Shown here piece by piece: positions 43,929 through 55,642 of a stretch of DNA of 64,000 nucleotides. The translations under genes were made by a program, and so were the position numbers. The stretch is from a bacterium (GTDB lineage: Bacteria; Bacillota; Clostridia; Lachnospirales; Lachnospiraceae), in the NCBI GenBank assembly GCA_030524675.1, contig JAUNGE010000002.1, positions 62,001 through 126,000 on the forward strand, written 5' to 3'. Position 1 is the first letter of the stretch. Every line of letters begins with the position of its first letter. The notes under the pieces are model-generated. The model ran no database searches. It had not been told where the DNA came from and was given only the letters and a program-made list of their open reading frames with translations.

Positions 43929-44753
43929 CTATGATAGTTTGATTTTTGTAACGATTTGCTGATATAAGCGTTCATTTGCCATGGAATTGATGGCAGCAGC
44001 CCTATTTTGTTCAAAGACATCCATATCCTGTCCATATTCACCACAGATATCTGCTCCGATGCACTGCATAGTATCTGGAATCAGCGCCAAAAGTAAGAGC
44101 AGTTCTGTCAGAGAGCAGGTTCCCTGGTCCCAGTTGGTGATAGCGTCCTCTATACATAGGATGTCTTTGTCAATAGAGAGATAGAATGGAAGAGAAGCAT
44201 AGCGGGAGAGCCAGTGGCAGAACTGGTCCGTGTCTTCCATCTGTTCTCGGCTGATACAAACAATCCGCTCCCTCTGGTCTGGGGAGAGAAGTTCCAAATC
44301 TCTGGCGCAGGCATCGGCAGGCGGGCCGACAATGCAGACCGCCTTTAAGAATGGATTATTCTCCAGAGCATATCTGACCCAGGAACCGCAGGTCAACATG
44401 TCGAAAAGTCCAGGACTTAGCATGTCTGTGTGGTTGTCAAACAGAATGAGGGAAAAGGGTTCCTGCACTTTTTCCATCCAGAGTTTGCTGAGATAGTGGT
44501 AATTTCCAGAATCCAGAAAATGGACGCCTTTGGTTGGAATATCTCTTATTTTTTCACGCAGAAGAGCTTCTGATTCCTCACAGCAGTAGCAGTCAACGCC
44601 GCTCAAATCCCGACAGTCGATGCAAATCGCATCTGTCATCTGAGCAGGCACAAGAGTCTTCGCAGAAGCAGATGCCGCTGTAGAGAAAAAAGAGGAAGAA
44701 AAGTCCTGCATCTGATAGACATTCGTAAATTGAAAAAAAACAGTCTTTGGCAT
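43929..44753 (-). CDS. Arginase-fold (ureohydrolase-like) protein
   Basis: A 274-residue protein recalling the arginase/agmatinase/deacetylase fold. FDNHTDM resembles the DAHxD metal motif and YLSIDKDIL resembles SxDxDxxDP. LDSGNYHYLS stands where GGDHS is expected and ends in a His-containing variant. So most Mn-binding positions are kept but the motifs are divergent, and the substrate is unlikely to be plain arginine. It lies 27 bp downstream of apbE on the same strand, probably co-transcribed. Function unknown. The match to the family is by motif only. Confidence 0.65.
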   Translation of the reverse strand: MPKTVFFQFTNVYQMQDFSSSFFSTAASASAKTLVPAQMTDAICIDCRDLSGVDCYCCEESEALLREKIRDIPTKGVHFLDSGNYHYLSKLWMEKVQEPFSLILFDNHTDMLSPGLFDMLTCGSWVRYALENNPFLKAVCIVGPPADACARDLELLSPDQRERIVCISREQMEDTDQFCHWLSRYASLPFYLSIDKDILCIEDAITNWDQGTCSLTELLLLLALIPDTMQCIGADICGEYGQDMDVFEQNRAAAINSMANERLYQQIVTKIKLS

Positions 44754-44780
44754 TTATACATTCTCCTATAGCGCACAGTA

Positions 44781-45860
44781 TTACATTCCTGGCGCATCCT
44801 CAATAAAGTTTTTGGCTCCGTCCGAATACTGGATGGTTCCATCTTCCATGATAAAGAAAGCATACGTATCTTTCAGCGAATTTACAAGTTCCATCCCTTT
44901 TTCCAGACCGAGCGAAAAGCAGGCTGTGCTCAGTCCATCTCCGTCCACAGAACGCTCAGACAAAATTGTGACGGCCGCGATTCCATTGTCATAGGGGTAT
45001 CCGGTGTGCGGATTTAAAAGATGATGATAATTTTTCCCATCTATGATAAAATGACGTTCATAGACACCGGATGTCACCACGGACAGGTCTGAGATGTCCA
45101 GAGTGCAGATAATATCACTCTGTCCGGCGAATGGTTTGCGCAGTCCGACCAGAAATGGAGTGTTTTTGGCCTTTTCTCCGATACAGAGCACATTTCCTCC
45201 CAGATTGATGATGGCACTCGAAACGCCCTGCTCCACGAGATAGCTTTTGAGCTGGTCAGCGATGTACCCCTTGGCAATCGCGCCCAGGTCAATCGTAGTG
45301 TCCGGTGAGAGAAAGGTGAGCTGGTTTCCTTCCAGTTTCAGATTCTGCCATCCTGTCTTTGCGGCGGCAGCCTTTAATGCATCGGCGTCCGGCAGAGCGG
45401 GCGGGTCTGCGGAGAAATCCCAGAGGGAAGTCACAGGCTCTATCGTGATATCAAATGCTCCATCAGAAAGCTCGCTGTAGTATAATCCGAGCCGCAGGAG
45501 TTCTGCCATTTTTTCGGAGAGTGTGAAAGTAGTTTCGCCGTTTTCTCTGTGATTTAGCTGATAGAGCTCGCTGGTGGAGATGGTTCGGCTGAACTGATTT
45601 TCATACGCTTCACACAGCTTAAAACAGTCATCCAGAAGCTGTGTATCGGAAGAATCGTAGATAGTAATCATCACGAATGTATTTAGAAGATAACCTGTTT
45701 TGCGAATCGGTTCAGAAGAAACGGAAGGAGCAAAAGAGGAGGATGCAGACGGAGAGGAAGGGGAAGCTCGCTTCTCTGATAAGAATGCAGTCACTGCCAA
45801 GAGAATGCAGACAGCAGCGACAGCAATGTAGTTTTTCAAATGGTCTCTGGAGTGATTCAA
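44781..45860 (-). CDS. apbE: FAD:protein FMN transferase
   Basis: A 359-residue ApbE enzyme that moves FMN from FAD to a threonine of target proteins outside the membrane. A signal/anchor helix lies near 12-28. Family motifs are present in order: DGAFDITIEPVTSLWDF, DLGAIAKGYIADQL, IINLGGNV, VVTSGVYERHF, LLNPHTGYP and DGLSTACFSLGLEKG. The start is a TTG (45860) with AAAGGCGG upstream, since no closer ATG fits. It is the likely modifier of the DxxSGAT protein at 41104. A strong 5' hairpin precedes the gene. Confidence 0.93.
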   Translation of the reverse strand: MNHSRDHLKNYIAVAAVCILLAVTAFLSEKRASPSSPSASSSFAPSVSSEPIRKTGYLLNTFVMITIYDSSDTQLLDDCFKLCEAYENQFSRTISTSELYQLNHRENGETTFTLSEKMAELLRLGLYYSELSDGAFDITIEPVTSLWDFSADPPALPDADALKAAAAKTGWQNLKLEGNQLTFLSPDTTIDLGAIAKGYIADQLKSYLVEQGVSSAIINLGGNVLCIGEKAKNTPFLVGLRKPFAGQSDIICTLDISDLSVVTSGVYERHFIIDGKNYHHLLNPHTGYPYDNGIAAVTILSERSVDGDGLSTACFSLGLEKGMELVNSLKDTYAFFIMEDGTIQYSDGAKNFIEDAPGM

Positions 45861-45906
45861 GTCTTTGCCGCCTTTCTGTGCCAGGGTAAAATTTGCGCTG
45901 CCATGT

Positions 45907-45938
45907 GAAAAAGCAGGCGCTTCCTGGCGAATCCTGCT
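45907..45938 (-). terminator. Terminator-like 5' hairpin before apbE
   Basis: On the minus strand AGCAGG, a bulge and CGC pair with GCGCCTGCT, followed by TTTTTC, about 47 bp before the apbE start. The predicted transcript starts almost exactly here, so it could stabilise the message or attenuate it. Confidence 0.55.
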
Positions 45939-45941
45939 GCT

Positions 45942-45970
45942 ATTCTAACAAAGGCAGCGGGCAAAGTCAA
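45942..45970 (-). promoter_or_regulatory. Promoter of apbE
   Basis: On the minus strand TTGACT (45970-45965), a 17-bp spacer and TAGAAT (45947-45942). Confidence 0.65.
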
Positions 45971-46057
45971 GGAAGAGCGAAAAGAGAAAACAGAGGCAGC
46001 AGAAAAGAAAGATATGGATATCGTAGACGGTCAGCAGAAAAAAAGGAGGGTTCAGAA

Positions 46058-46552
46058 ATGAAGGGAAAACAGGTTGCCAGATACGGGATGCTGGTAGCGC
46101 TGGCATGTGTGTTTGGATTTGTGGAGTCCATGATTCCGATACAGATAGGGGTTCCAGGAGTGAAACTGGGGTTAGCTAACCTGGTTACAATGGTCTCGCT
46201 GTACACCATCAGCCTGTCCGGCACTCTGTTTGTGGCGGTTGTGCGGGTGCTTCTCACAGGACTCACGTTTGGCGGCATGTCAGCTATGCTTTACAGCATG
46301 GCAGGATGTATCCTAAGCCTGCTTTTTATGATTCCTGCAAAAAAATCAGGGAAGTTCAGTATGGTGGGAGTCAGCATTCTCGGTGGTGTCGGTCACAACA
46401 TCGGGCAGATGACAATGGCAATGCTTGTGCTGCAAAATACCAGCATTCGTTATTATTTTTTTGTCCTGATGATAGCTGGAACGGTGTCAGGCTTTTTAAT
46501 CGGCGTGATGGGCGGTCTGATTGTAAAAAGAATCGTAAAAATCATCAAATAA
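46058..46552 (+). CDS. Gx transporter family membrane protein (heptaprenyl diphosphate synthase component I type)
   Basis: A 164-residue integral membrane protein with about five helices. The conserved FVESMIPIQIGVPGVKLGLANLV segment of the Hpre_diP_synt_I/Gx family is present across residues 20-42. The start is the ATG at 46058 with AGGAGGG upstream. The name heptaprenyl synthase component comes from an old annotation; family members co-occur with ApbE and FMN-binding proteins, and a small-molecule or quinone-related transport role is more likely. It is divergent from apbE. Confidence 0.85.
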   Translation: MKGKQVARYGMLVALACVFGFVESMIPIQIGVPGVKLGLANLVTMVSLYTISLSGTLFVAVVRVLLTGLTFGGMSAMLYSMAGCILSLLFMIPAKKSGKFSMVGVSILGGVGHNIGQMTMAMLVLQNTSIRYYFFVLMIAGTVSGFLIGVMGGLIVKRIVKIIK

Positions 46553-46567
46553 TCATAGAGAAAAACA

Positions 46568-46596
46568 TTGTATTTCGGCTCTGAGTTTTTTATAAT
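46568..46596 (+). promoter_or_regulatory. Promoter of galT
   Basis: TTGTAT (46568-46573), a 17-bp spacer and TATAAT (46591-46596). Confidence 0.65.
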
Positions 46597-46662
46597 TAGG
46601 GAAGAGGCAGGGTGCAGTGGGGACTGAATCTCTGTCAAAAAAGAAAAAGGAAGGGATTGGCA

Positions 46663-48186
46663 ATGGAAAGCACAAAAATTTACCAGGCAATCGAAAATTT
46701 GGTACAGTATGGCTTGAAAACGGGTCTGCTGGAGAAGGAGGATGCCATCTATGCGAGAAATCAGATTTTGGATGTGCTGAGACTGGACGAATTTGAGGCG
46801 CCGCAGGAAGAATGTGCAGGGGATGACCTGGAAGGAACACTGGCACAGCTGCTGGATTTTGCTGCAGAACAGGGGATTCTGGAGGAAAACAGCATTGTAT
46901 ATCGGGATTTGTTCGATACCAGACTGATGAACTGTCTGATGCCGCGTCCGAGCGAGATTGTAAAGAAATTCTGGAAAATTTACAGGGAAGAATCCCCAGA
47001 GGCAGCGACAGGCTATTATTATAAGCTGAGTCAGGATTCTGACTACATACGCCGCTACCGCATTGTGAAGGATATGAAGTGGGTGACAAAGACCGAGTAT
47101 GGAGACCTGGATATCACAGTGAATCTCTCAAAGCCGGAGAAAGACCCGAAGGCGATTGCGGCAGCGAAGAAGGCAAAACAGAGCGGATATCCAAAGTGCC
47201 TGCTCTGCATGGAAAACGTGGGATACGCAGGACGCACAAACCATCCGGCGAGAAACAACCACAGAGTCATTCCGATTACCATCAATGACTGCGGATGGGG
47301 ATTTCAGTATTCTCCATATGTGTACTACAATGAGCACTGCATCGTCTTCAACGGCGCGCATACTCCGATGAAGATTGAGAGAAATACATTTGTGAAGCTG
47401 TTTGATTTTGTAAAGCTGTTCCCGCATTATTTCCTTGGTTCTAATGCGGACCTGCCGATTGTGGGCGGTTCCATCCTGACACATGACCATTTCCAGGGCG
47501 GACACTACACCTTTGCGATGGCGAAAGCGCCGATAGAGCAGTATGTGAAGATGGAGGGATTTGAGGACGTGGAGGCAGGTATTGTGCACTGGCCGATGTC
47601 CGTTATCCGCACCCGCGCGAAAGATGCAGACAGGCTGATAGAGCTTGGCGACAAGATTCTTGCGGCATGGAGGAGTTATACAGATGAGGCGGCGTTTGTG
47701 TTTGCTGAGACCGATGGAGAGCCGCACAATACCATCACTCCGATTGCGAGAAAGAATGGAGAGTGGTATGAGCTGGATTTGGTTCTGCGCAATAACATCA
47801 CAACCGAGGAGTATCCTCTGGGCGTATACCATCCACATCAGGACCTGCACCACATCAAGAAAGAAAATATCGGCCTGATTGAGGTGATGGGACTTGCCGT
47901 GCTTCCGAGCCGTCTGAAAGAAGAGCTGGCTCTTTTGGCAGAGTATATCGTGGAGAAAAAAGATATCCGCTCCAACGAGAAGATTGAGAAACATGCAGAT
48001 TGGGTGGATACATTCCTGCCGTCGTATGAGGCCGTCACAGCAGAAAATATAGATGCGATTTTGAAACAGGAAGTCGGCAAAGTGTTTGCGAGAGTGCTGG
48101 AGGATGCCGGCGTTTACAAGTGCACAGAAGAGGGAAGAGCAGGATTTATGAGATTTCTTGCGAGTGTCGGTTTTGTAAAAGCATAG
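46663..48186 (+). CDS. galT: UDP-glucose--hexose-1-phosphate uridylyltransferase, class II
   Basis: A 507-residue Leloir-pathway enzyme that exchanges galactose-1-phosphate and UDP-glucose. The Firmicutes class II type is shown by its length and by the His-rich segment GGSILTHDHFQGGHY. Also visible: SGYPKCLLCMENVGYAGR and PARNNHRVIPI. The start is the ATG at 46663 with GGAAGGGA upstream. It stands alone here, with its own promoter and terminator; galK and galE are not in the window. It would use galactose released by the GH59-like enzyme at 13.3 kb (inference). Confidence 0.95.
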   Translation: MESTKIYQAIENLVQYGLKTGLLEKEDAIYARNQILDVLRLDEFEAPQEECAGDDLEGTLAQLLDFAAEQGILEENSIVYRDLFDTRLMNCLMPRPSEIVKKFWKIYREESPEAATGYYYKLSQDSDYIRRYRIVKDMKWVTKTEYGDLDITVNLSKPEKDPKAIAAAKKAKQSGYPKCLLCMENVGYAGRTNHPARNNHRVIPITINDCGWGFQYSPYVYYNEHCIVFNGAHTPMKIERNTFVKLFDFVKLFPHYFLGSNADLPIVGGSILTHDHFQGGHYTFAMAKAPIEQYVKMEGFEDVEAGIVHWPMSVIRTRAKDADRLIELGDKILAAWRSYTDEAAFVFAETDGEPHNTITPIARKNGEWYELDLVLRNNITTEEYPLGVYHPHQDLHHIKKENIGLIEVMGLAVLPSRLKEELALLAEYIVEKKDIRSNEKIEKHADWVDTFLPSYEAVTAENIDAILKQEVGKVFARVLEDAGVYKCTEEGRAGFMRFLASVGFVKA

Positions 48187-48320
48187 AGAGTAAAGTGTCA
48201 AAAAAGTATTCTGGTATACAATCTGAAATGAAAAAAGAAGACACCAGTCACAACCTTTTTACTGTGACTGATTCAATGAGAATTGTGTTTGCAATTTGAA
48301 AGAGAAAGAGCTATAGTACA

Positions 48321-48358
48321 TGAGGAAGCGGGAAACGTTTCCTCATGTTTTTCGTTTT
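48321..48358 (+). terminator. Terminator of galT
   Basis: TGAGGAAGCG (48321-48330) pairs with CGTTTCCTCA (48336-48345) around a five-base loop and TGTTTTTCGTTTT follows. A second perfect 8-bp hairpin (48245-48252 with 48263-48270) lies upstream without a T tract. No gene was seen in the 338-bp gap 48187-48524. Confidence 0.75.
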
Positions 48359-48524
48359 ATAAAAAAGTACTTTCTATGAAACGAAAAGCCTCCGGCAAAG
48401 TGCAAGGGCGCACAGTTCAAGAATGCTATCCGGCGGATGGCAGGTGTGTCTCCTGCTGTCAAAACGCCGAGGCAGTCTTTGAGTTCATGTTTAAAATATG
48501 TTTAGACGGAGGACAGGAAATGTC

Positions 48525-49379
48525 ATGAAGGGAAAAGTAGGTAGTATTGTTAAGGAGTATGCGATTATTACTCTGAGTATCTGGATTATGGTAGTAGGCA
48601 TTCATTTTTTTAAGTTCCCGAATAACTTTGCATTCGGCGGGGTGACTGGATTTTCTACCATTGTGAGCCGTGTGACTCCGATTTCAGCCAGTGATTTCAC
48701 ATTCGTTGCCAATACTGCATTGTTGATTCTGGGATTTCTCTTTCTCGGCCGAGGATTTGGAATCCGCACCGTGTATGCGAGCATGCTGATGTCCGTCAGC
48801 CTGTCATTTCTGGATCGATTTTCACCGGTTCCGCTACCGATGACAAATGAGCCGCTTTTGGAGCTGATGTTTGCGATTTTCCTTCCGGCGGTTGGTTCTG
48901 CGATTTTGTTCAATATAGGCGGTTCCAGCGGAGGTACAGATATCATTGCCATGATTTTAAAGAAATACACTAGCCTGAATATTGGAAGCGTTCTGTTTCT
49001 GGTAGACCTCGCAGCAGTGGGCGCCGCTTTTGTTGTATTTGGACCAGCGACAGGATTGTATTCTTCTCTGGGTCTTCTGGCAAAGTCCTTGGTGATTGAC
49101 GGTGTGATTGAAAACATGAACCTCTGTAAGTGTTTCACCATCATCTGTGATGAACCTGCTCCGATTTGTGATTACATCATTCAGGAATTACACCGGAGTG
49201 CGACTACATACGCTGCGCAGGGGGCGTTCTCCCATCACAAAAAGACTGTGATTTTAGCAACTATGAAGCGCTCTCAGGCGCTGCGTCTGAGAAACTATAT
49301 CAAAGAGGTGGAACCGACTGCATTTATCCTGATTTCCAATTCCAGTGAGATTATCGGAAAAGGATTTTTGACAAACTGA
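48525..49379 (+). CDS. YitT family membrane protein (DUF161/DUF2179)
   Basis: A 284-residue protein with about five N-terminal membrane helices (about 10-185), including the family's FGGVTGFSTIV and GGSSGGTDIIAMIL segments. A C-terminal cytosolic DUF2179 domain contains ATTYAAQGAFSHHKKTVI. The start is the ATG at 48525, with GGAGG upstream. The family is widespread in Firmicutes; the transported compound is not known. Confidence 0.92.
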   Translation: MKGKVGSIVKEYAIITLSIWIMVVGIHFFKFPNNFAFGGVTGFSTIVSRVTPISASDFTFVANTALLILGFLFLGRGFGIRTVYASMLMSVSLSFLDRFSPVPLPMTNEPLLELMFAIFLPAVGSAILFNIGGSSGGTDIIAMILKKYTSLNIGSVLFLVDLAAVGAAFVVFGPATGLYSSLGLLAKSLVIDGVIENMNLCKCFTIICDEPAPICDYIIQELHRSATTYAAQGAFSHHKKTVILATMKRSQALRLRNYIKEVEPTAFILISNSSEIIGKGFLTN

Positions 49380-49442
49380 TAAAAAGGTGATAAAAAGGCA
49401 CTGCGAGATAGAATCTTAGACTGTGGATAGTGCCGCGTTGTT

Positions 49443-49490
49443 AGAAAAAGAGACACCAAAACATTTTGTTCTGCTGTCTCTTTTTTTATT
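49443..49490. terminator. Bidirectional terminator
   Basis: AAAAAGAGACA (49445-49455) pairs with TGTCTCTTTTT (49475-49485), with an A tract before and a T tract after the stem. It serves the convergent YitT-type and acidic-protein genes. Confidence 0.75.
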
Positions 49491-49518
49491 GTGTATTGTT
49501 TGTTTTTTTGTATGCTTC

Positions 49519-49962
49519 TTATTCTTCTTTGGCGTCTTCTTCTGTCTTTTCTTCTGGCTCTGCCGCTGGTGCTTCTTCGGCTTCCGCCTCTTTTGCACAT
49601 TCTTCTTTTACTTCTTCCGCCTCTTCCGCAATTTCGTCCTCAACAGCTTCCTCAGTGGTTTCCTCTTCTGCAGCTTCTTTGGCAGCCTCCTCAGCGGCTT
49701 CTTCCACAGTCTCTTCAGCTGGTGTTTCCTCAGCAGCTGTCTCTTCTTTTTTGTGCAGCGGAACGTAGTTGCGTGCTACTGGTTCCTCAGACTCTTCTTC
49801 CGCTTTCTCCTCAGAGTCTTTTTCCTCTTCAAAATCATGGAATTCTTCATCCAGCTCTTTGTGGAAAGATTTGTATTTGACAAAGTAAGAAATACCTGCC
49901 ACAAGACCTGCTGCAGCAGCTGCAGCGAGCGCAACCCATTTACCATACCCTTTTTTAGACAT
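49519..49962 (-). CDS. Membrane-anchored acidic protein
   Basis: A 147-residue protein with a single N-terminal helix (about 9-27, rich in Ala) and then a highly acidic, Glu/Ala-rich tail that looks disordered. The layout resembles YtxH-like small membrane proteins. It lies just upstream of and divergent from groES. Function unknown. The low-complexity tail makes homology assignment unreliable. Confidence 0.75.
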   Translation of the reverse strand: MSKKGYGKWVALAAAAAAGLVAGISYFVKYKSFHKELDEEFHDFEEEKDSEEKAEEESEEPVARNYVPLHKKEETAAEETPAEETVEEAAEEAAKEAAEEETTEEAVEDEIAEEAEEVKEECAKEAEAEEAPAAEPEEKTEEDAKEE

Positions 49963-50088
49963 TACAACAACCCCTTTCTATGGCTATCAGCCGTTTTTCT
50001 TCTCTATTGTAATACTTTATGGCAAAAAAGAAAAGGCATAAATTTCAAAAATTTCTATAAAATATGAAAAAGAAAGATTATAAAAAAT

Positions 50089-50115
50089 TTAGCACTCGAG
50101 GCTTGACAGTGCTAA
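50089..50115 (+). promoter_or_regulatory. CIRCE operator
   Basis: TTAGCACTC (50089-50097), nine bases, then CAGTGCTAA (50107-50115), one base off the TTAGCACTC-N9-GAGTGCTAA consensus bound by the heat-shock repressor HrcA. It overlaps the -35 box of the groESL promoter. Confidence 0.93.
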
Positions 50116-50131
50116 CAATACGTGCTATAAC
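50103..50131 (+). promoter_or_regulatory. groESL promoter
   Basis: TTGACA (50103-50108), a 17-bp spacer and TATAAC (50126-50131), overlapped by CIRCE. Confidence 0.85.
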
Positions 50132-50197
50132 ATACACATGAACAAAAAAAGACATGACAGCTTACAAAAAGCAGAATGATAGAAGGAGGATATGGTG

Positions 50198-50485
50198 ATG
50201 AAGTTAGTACCATTGTTTGACAAAGTTGTATTAAAGCAGTTAGTTGCAGAGGAAACCACAAAGTCCGGTATTGTACTGCCAGGACAGGCAAAAGAGAAAC
50301 CACAGCAGGCAGAGGTTATTGCAGTAGGCCCAGGCGGTGTCGTTGACGGAAAAGACGTTGTGATGCAGGTAGAAGTTGGACAGAAAGTAATTTTCTCCAA
50401 ATATGCAGGAACAGAAGTAGACGTGGACGGCGAGACTTTTATCGTTGTAAAACAGAGCGATATTGTGGCAATCGTGGAAGCTTAA
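50198..50485 (+). CDS. groES: Co-chaperonin GroES
   Basis: A 95-residue GroES that caps the GroEL ring. MKLVPLFDKVVLKQL at the start, the mobile loop EETTKSGIVLPGQAKEKPQ and VIFSKYAGTEVDVDGE are all conserved. The start is the ATG at 50198, eight bases after GGAGG; an ATG at 50192 is too close to that site. First gene of the CIRCE-controlled operon. Confidence 0.97.
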   Translation: MKLVPLFDKVVLKQLVAEETTKSGIVLPGQAKEKPQQAEVIAVGPGGVVDGKDVVMQVEVGQKVIFSKYAGTEVDVDGETFIVVKQSDIVAIVEA

Positions 50486-50542
50486 ACAAAAACATACAGC
50501 GGACGCGAGAACTGTAAGAGAACAAAATGTACAAAATTATAA

Positions 50543-52279
<1,737 letters not shown>

Positions 52280-52485
52280 TCCGCTCCGCAAAAAGGCACA
52301 TACGCTGCGGTTCGGTTTCCATCAGGCTGTGATGATTGTGCGTCCGGACTGTAGGGAAGTACGGTTAAGATACGGGAACACTGCGATTGAGGCGTGATGA
52401 AACTGCGATTCTGCCGGTGTCGGGAGTCAGTATACGAGAAGGAAGGTTCCGGCTGTCCTTTTGGATGCCGGCAGAGGGAGTAAAG

Positions 52486-52986
52486 ATGAATGAATCCTAT
52501 GCAGAGTGGCTTGTAAAACAGAAAGAACCAGCATATGCCTGGCCCGTTAGAATTGGAATGGGATTCCTGTGTGCAGTAGCATTTCTGGCAGCTGTACTGA
52601 CTGGAATTATCGGCATGATTGCGCTGGTGGCGGTAGGTGCAGCTACGTACTTCGTGTTCCGCGGCCTGAAAGTGGAATATGAGTATTTGTACGTGACAAA
52701 TCAGTTTTCCATCGACAAGATTATGAACCAGATGAAGCGCAAAAAAGCGATGGAGTGTTCCATGGATGAGATACAGATGATCGCTCCGGTTAAGTCTGAC
52801 ACATTAAAGAATTATGAGAGGTCCGACATGAAAGTGGTGGATTATTCTTCCAAAGAGCCGAATGCCAGACTGTTCGCCATGATTTATCAGAATGGCGGTG
52901 TGACGACCAAGGTTATTTTTGAACCGAGTGATAAGATGCTGCAGTGTTTTAGAATGACAGCTCCGAGAAAGGTGTCATTACAGTAG
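52486..52986 (+). CDS. Small membrane protein of unknown function
   Basis: A 166-residue protein. A short N-terminal cytosolic part is followed by two membrane helices (about 24-45 and 47-65), then a soluble domain with KVEYEYLYVTNQFSIDKI and the repeated-strand look of a PH-like or DUF fold. AGAGGGAG precedes the ATG at 52486. It stands alone between groEL and a repeat. I do not recognise a characterised family. Confidence 0.75.
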   Translation: MNESYAEWLVKQKEPAYAWPVRIGMGFLCAVAFLAAVLTGIIGMIALVAVGAATYFVFRGLKVEYEYLYVTNQFSIDKIMNQMKRKKAMECSMDEIQMIAPVKSDTLKNYERSDMKVVDYSSKEPNARLFAMIYQNGGVTTKVIFEPSDKMLQCFRMTAPRKVSLQ

Positions 52987-53020
52987 TGGACATGCCTGCT
53001 GACACAGGCATCACCATGAT

Positions 53021-53183
53021 ATGAAAGTCGATTGCTTCGTGCATTGGCACTCTCGCAATCGCCACCAGTATTCGCAATTCGGCCTATCGGCCTACTTACT
53101 CATACAGTCTTGCCCATCCGATGCCCATATGTCTGTGCGTGCGAGCACGCACATCCACATGGTCGCCGTCTGGGGCTTTCATA
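53021..53183 (+). repeat. Repeat family 1, copy 3 (divergent, shorter)
   Basis: Starts ATGAAAGTCGATTGCTTCGT and ends GGGGCTTTCATAG, matching copies 1 and 2 at both ends with a diverged, shorter middle. A hairpin ATGCCTG/CAGGCAT (52992-53011) plus CACCATGAT precedes it, as before copy 2 but with different bases. The 513-bp gap 52987-53499 holds this repeat and the guaB promoter and leader. Confidence 0.75.
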
Positions 53184-53335
53184 GTAAATATAGGAGGCTT
53201 TCATGTGGATAGATTCTGCATGGAAGCCTTTTGCTGTATTTGGGTGAAGTGCTATTGTGAAAAAATGTCCGTTCCATATGTACAAAATTACCAAAGAATG
53301 GAAAAAAATCGAAAAAAAGAAGTAGAAAAATATGT

Positions 53336-53364
53336 TTGACAAGTCTCGCAAAGTTTGATAAGAT
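53336..53364 (+). promoter_or_regulatory. guaB promoter
   Basis: TTGACA (53336-53341), a 17-bp spacer and TAAGAT (53359-53364). Confidence 0.75.
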
Positions 53365-53370
53365 ATTGTA

Positions 53371-54957
<1,587 letters not shown>

Positions 54958-54976
54958 AAACAGATAGTTCGATAGT

Positions 54977-55017
54977 CTCCCTGTGAAGGTAAAAAAGTGC
55001 CTTCGCAGGGAGTTTTT
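54977..55017 (+). terminator. Terminator of guaB
   Basis: CTCCCTGTGAAGG (54977-54989) pairs with CCTTCGCAGGGAG (one G-U), followed by TTTTTC. Confidence 0.85.
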
Positions 55018-55201
55018 CTTCGTAAATAAATAATTCGGTTGAAGCCGCCCCATTTATGGGGCGTGGTGATTCACAGGAAAAGTATCTGCAAAACAGCAAA
55101 GGCATGTCAGAGCGTATCCGGTTTGTTGCGCTTTCTGCTTGCGGTGAAGGGGCATCCGTGGTAAAATGGGTAAAAGGCAATAAGACAGGAGGACATTTTT
55201 T

Positions 55202-55528
55202 ATGTATGTAGAAAACAAAAATATTCCGTTGACTGATTTGGGCGGAGGTGTTGTGCGCAAAGTTTTAGCGTACAGTGAGAATATTATGAATGTGGAGCTT
55301 CATTTTGACAAAGGAGCCGTTGGAGCAAAACACTCCCATCCGCATGAGCAGCTGGGATATATCATCGAAGGCTCTCTTCTGTATCAGGAGGAGGGACAGG
55401 AAGACAAGGTTCTGGTGACAGGCGATACTTACTATGTAGCTCCGAATGTAGTGCACGGCGTAGTTGCACTGGAGGATACAAAACTTCTGGATATCTTCAC
55501 TCCGATGCGTGAGGACTTTGTGAAATAA
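55202..55528 (+). CDS. Cupin domain protein
   Basis: A 108-residue single-cupin protein. The metal-binding pattern is visible in AKHSHPHEQLGYIIEGSL (His, His, Glu) and VAPNVVHGVV (His). It may be a small enzyme or a sugar-binding protein. AGGAGG lies before the ATG at 55202. It is followed 115 bp later by a TIM-barrel isomerase on the same strand; the two may form an operon. Confidence 0.85.
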   Translation: MYVENKNIPLTDLGGGVVRKVLAYSENIMNVELHFDKGAVGAKHSHPHEQLGYIIEGSLLYQEEGQEDKVLVTGDTYYVAPNVVHGVVALEDTKLLDIFTPMREDFVK

Positions 55529-55642
55529 GGCTGATTGGCAGATTGGAATATAACTGGCAGCATGGCCAAAAATAAGAAAAACACAAAGCGAAAATAACAA
55601 ACAAGAAACACAAAAAACGTAAAAAAGAGAGGGGAAAACATT

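Noticed and set aside
48245-48270. A hairpin after galT as the terminator.
   Set aside because: The stem is perfect but lacks a T tract; the better terminator is at 48321-48358.
49423-50067. A 214-codon Phe/Leu-rich open frame on the plus strand.
   Set aside because: It is the complement of the Glu/Ala-rich acidic protein gene on the minus strand and has no ribosome binding site.
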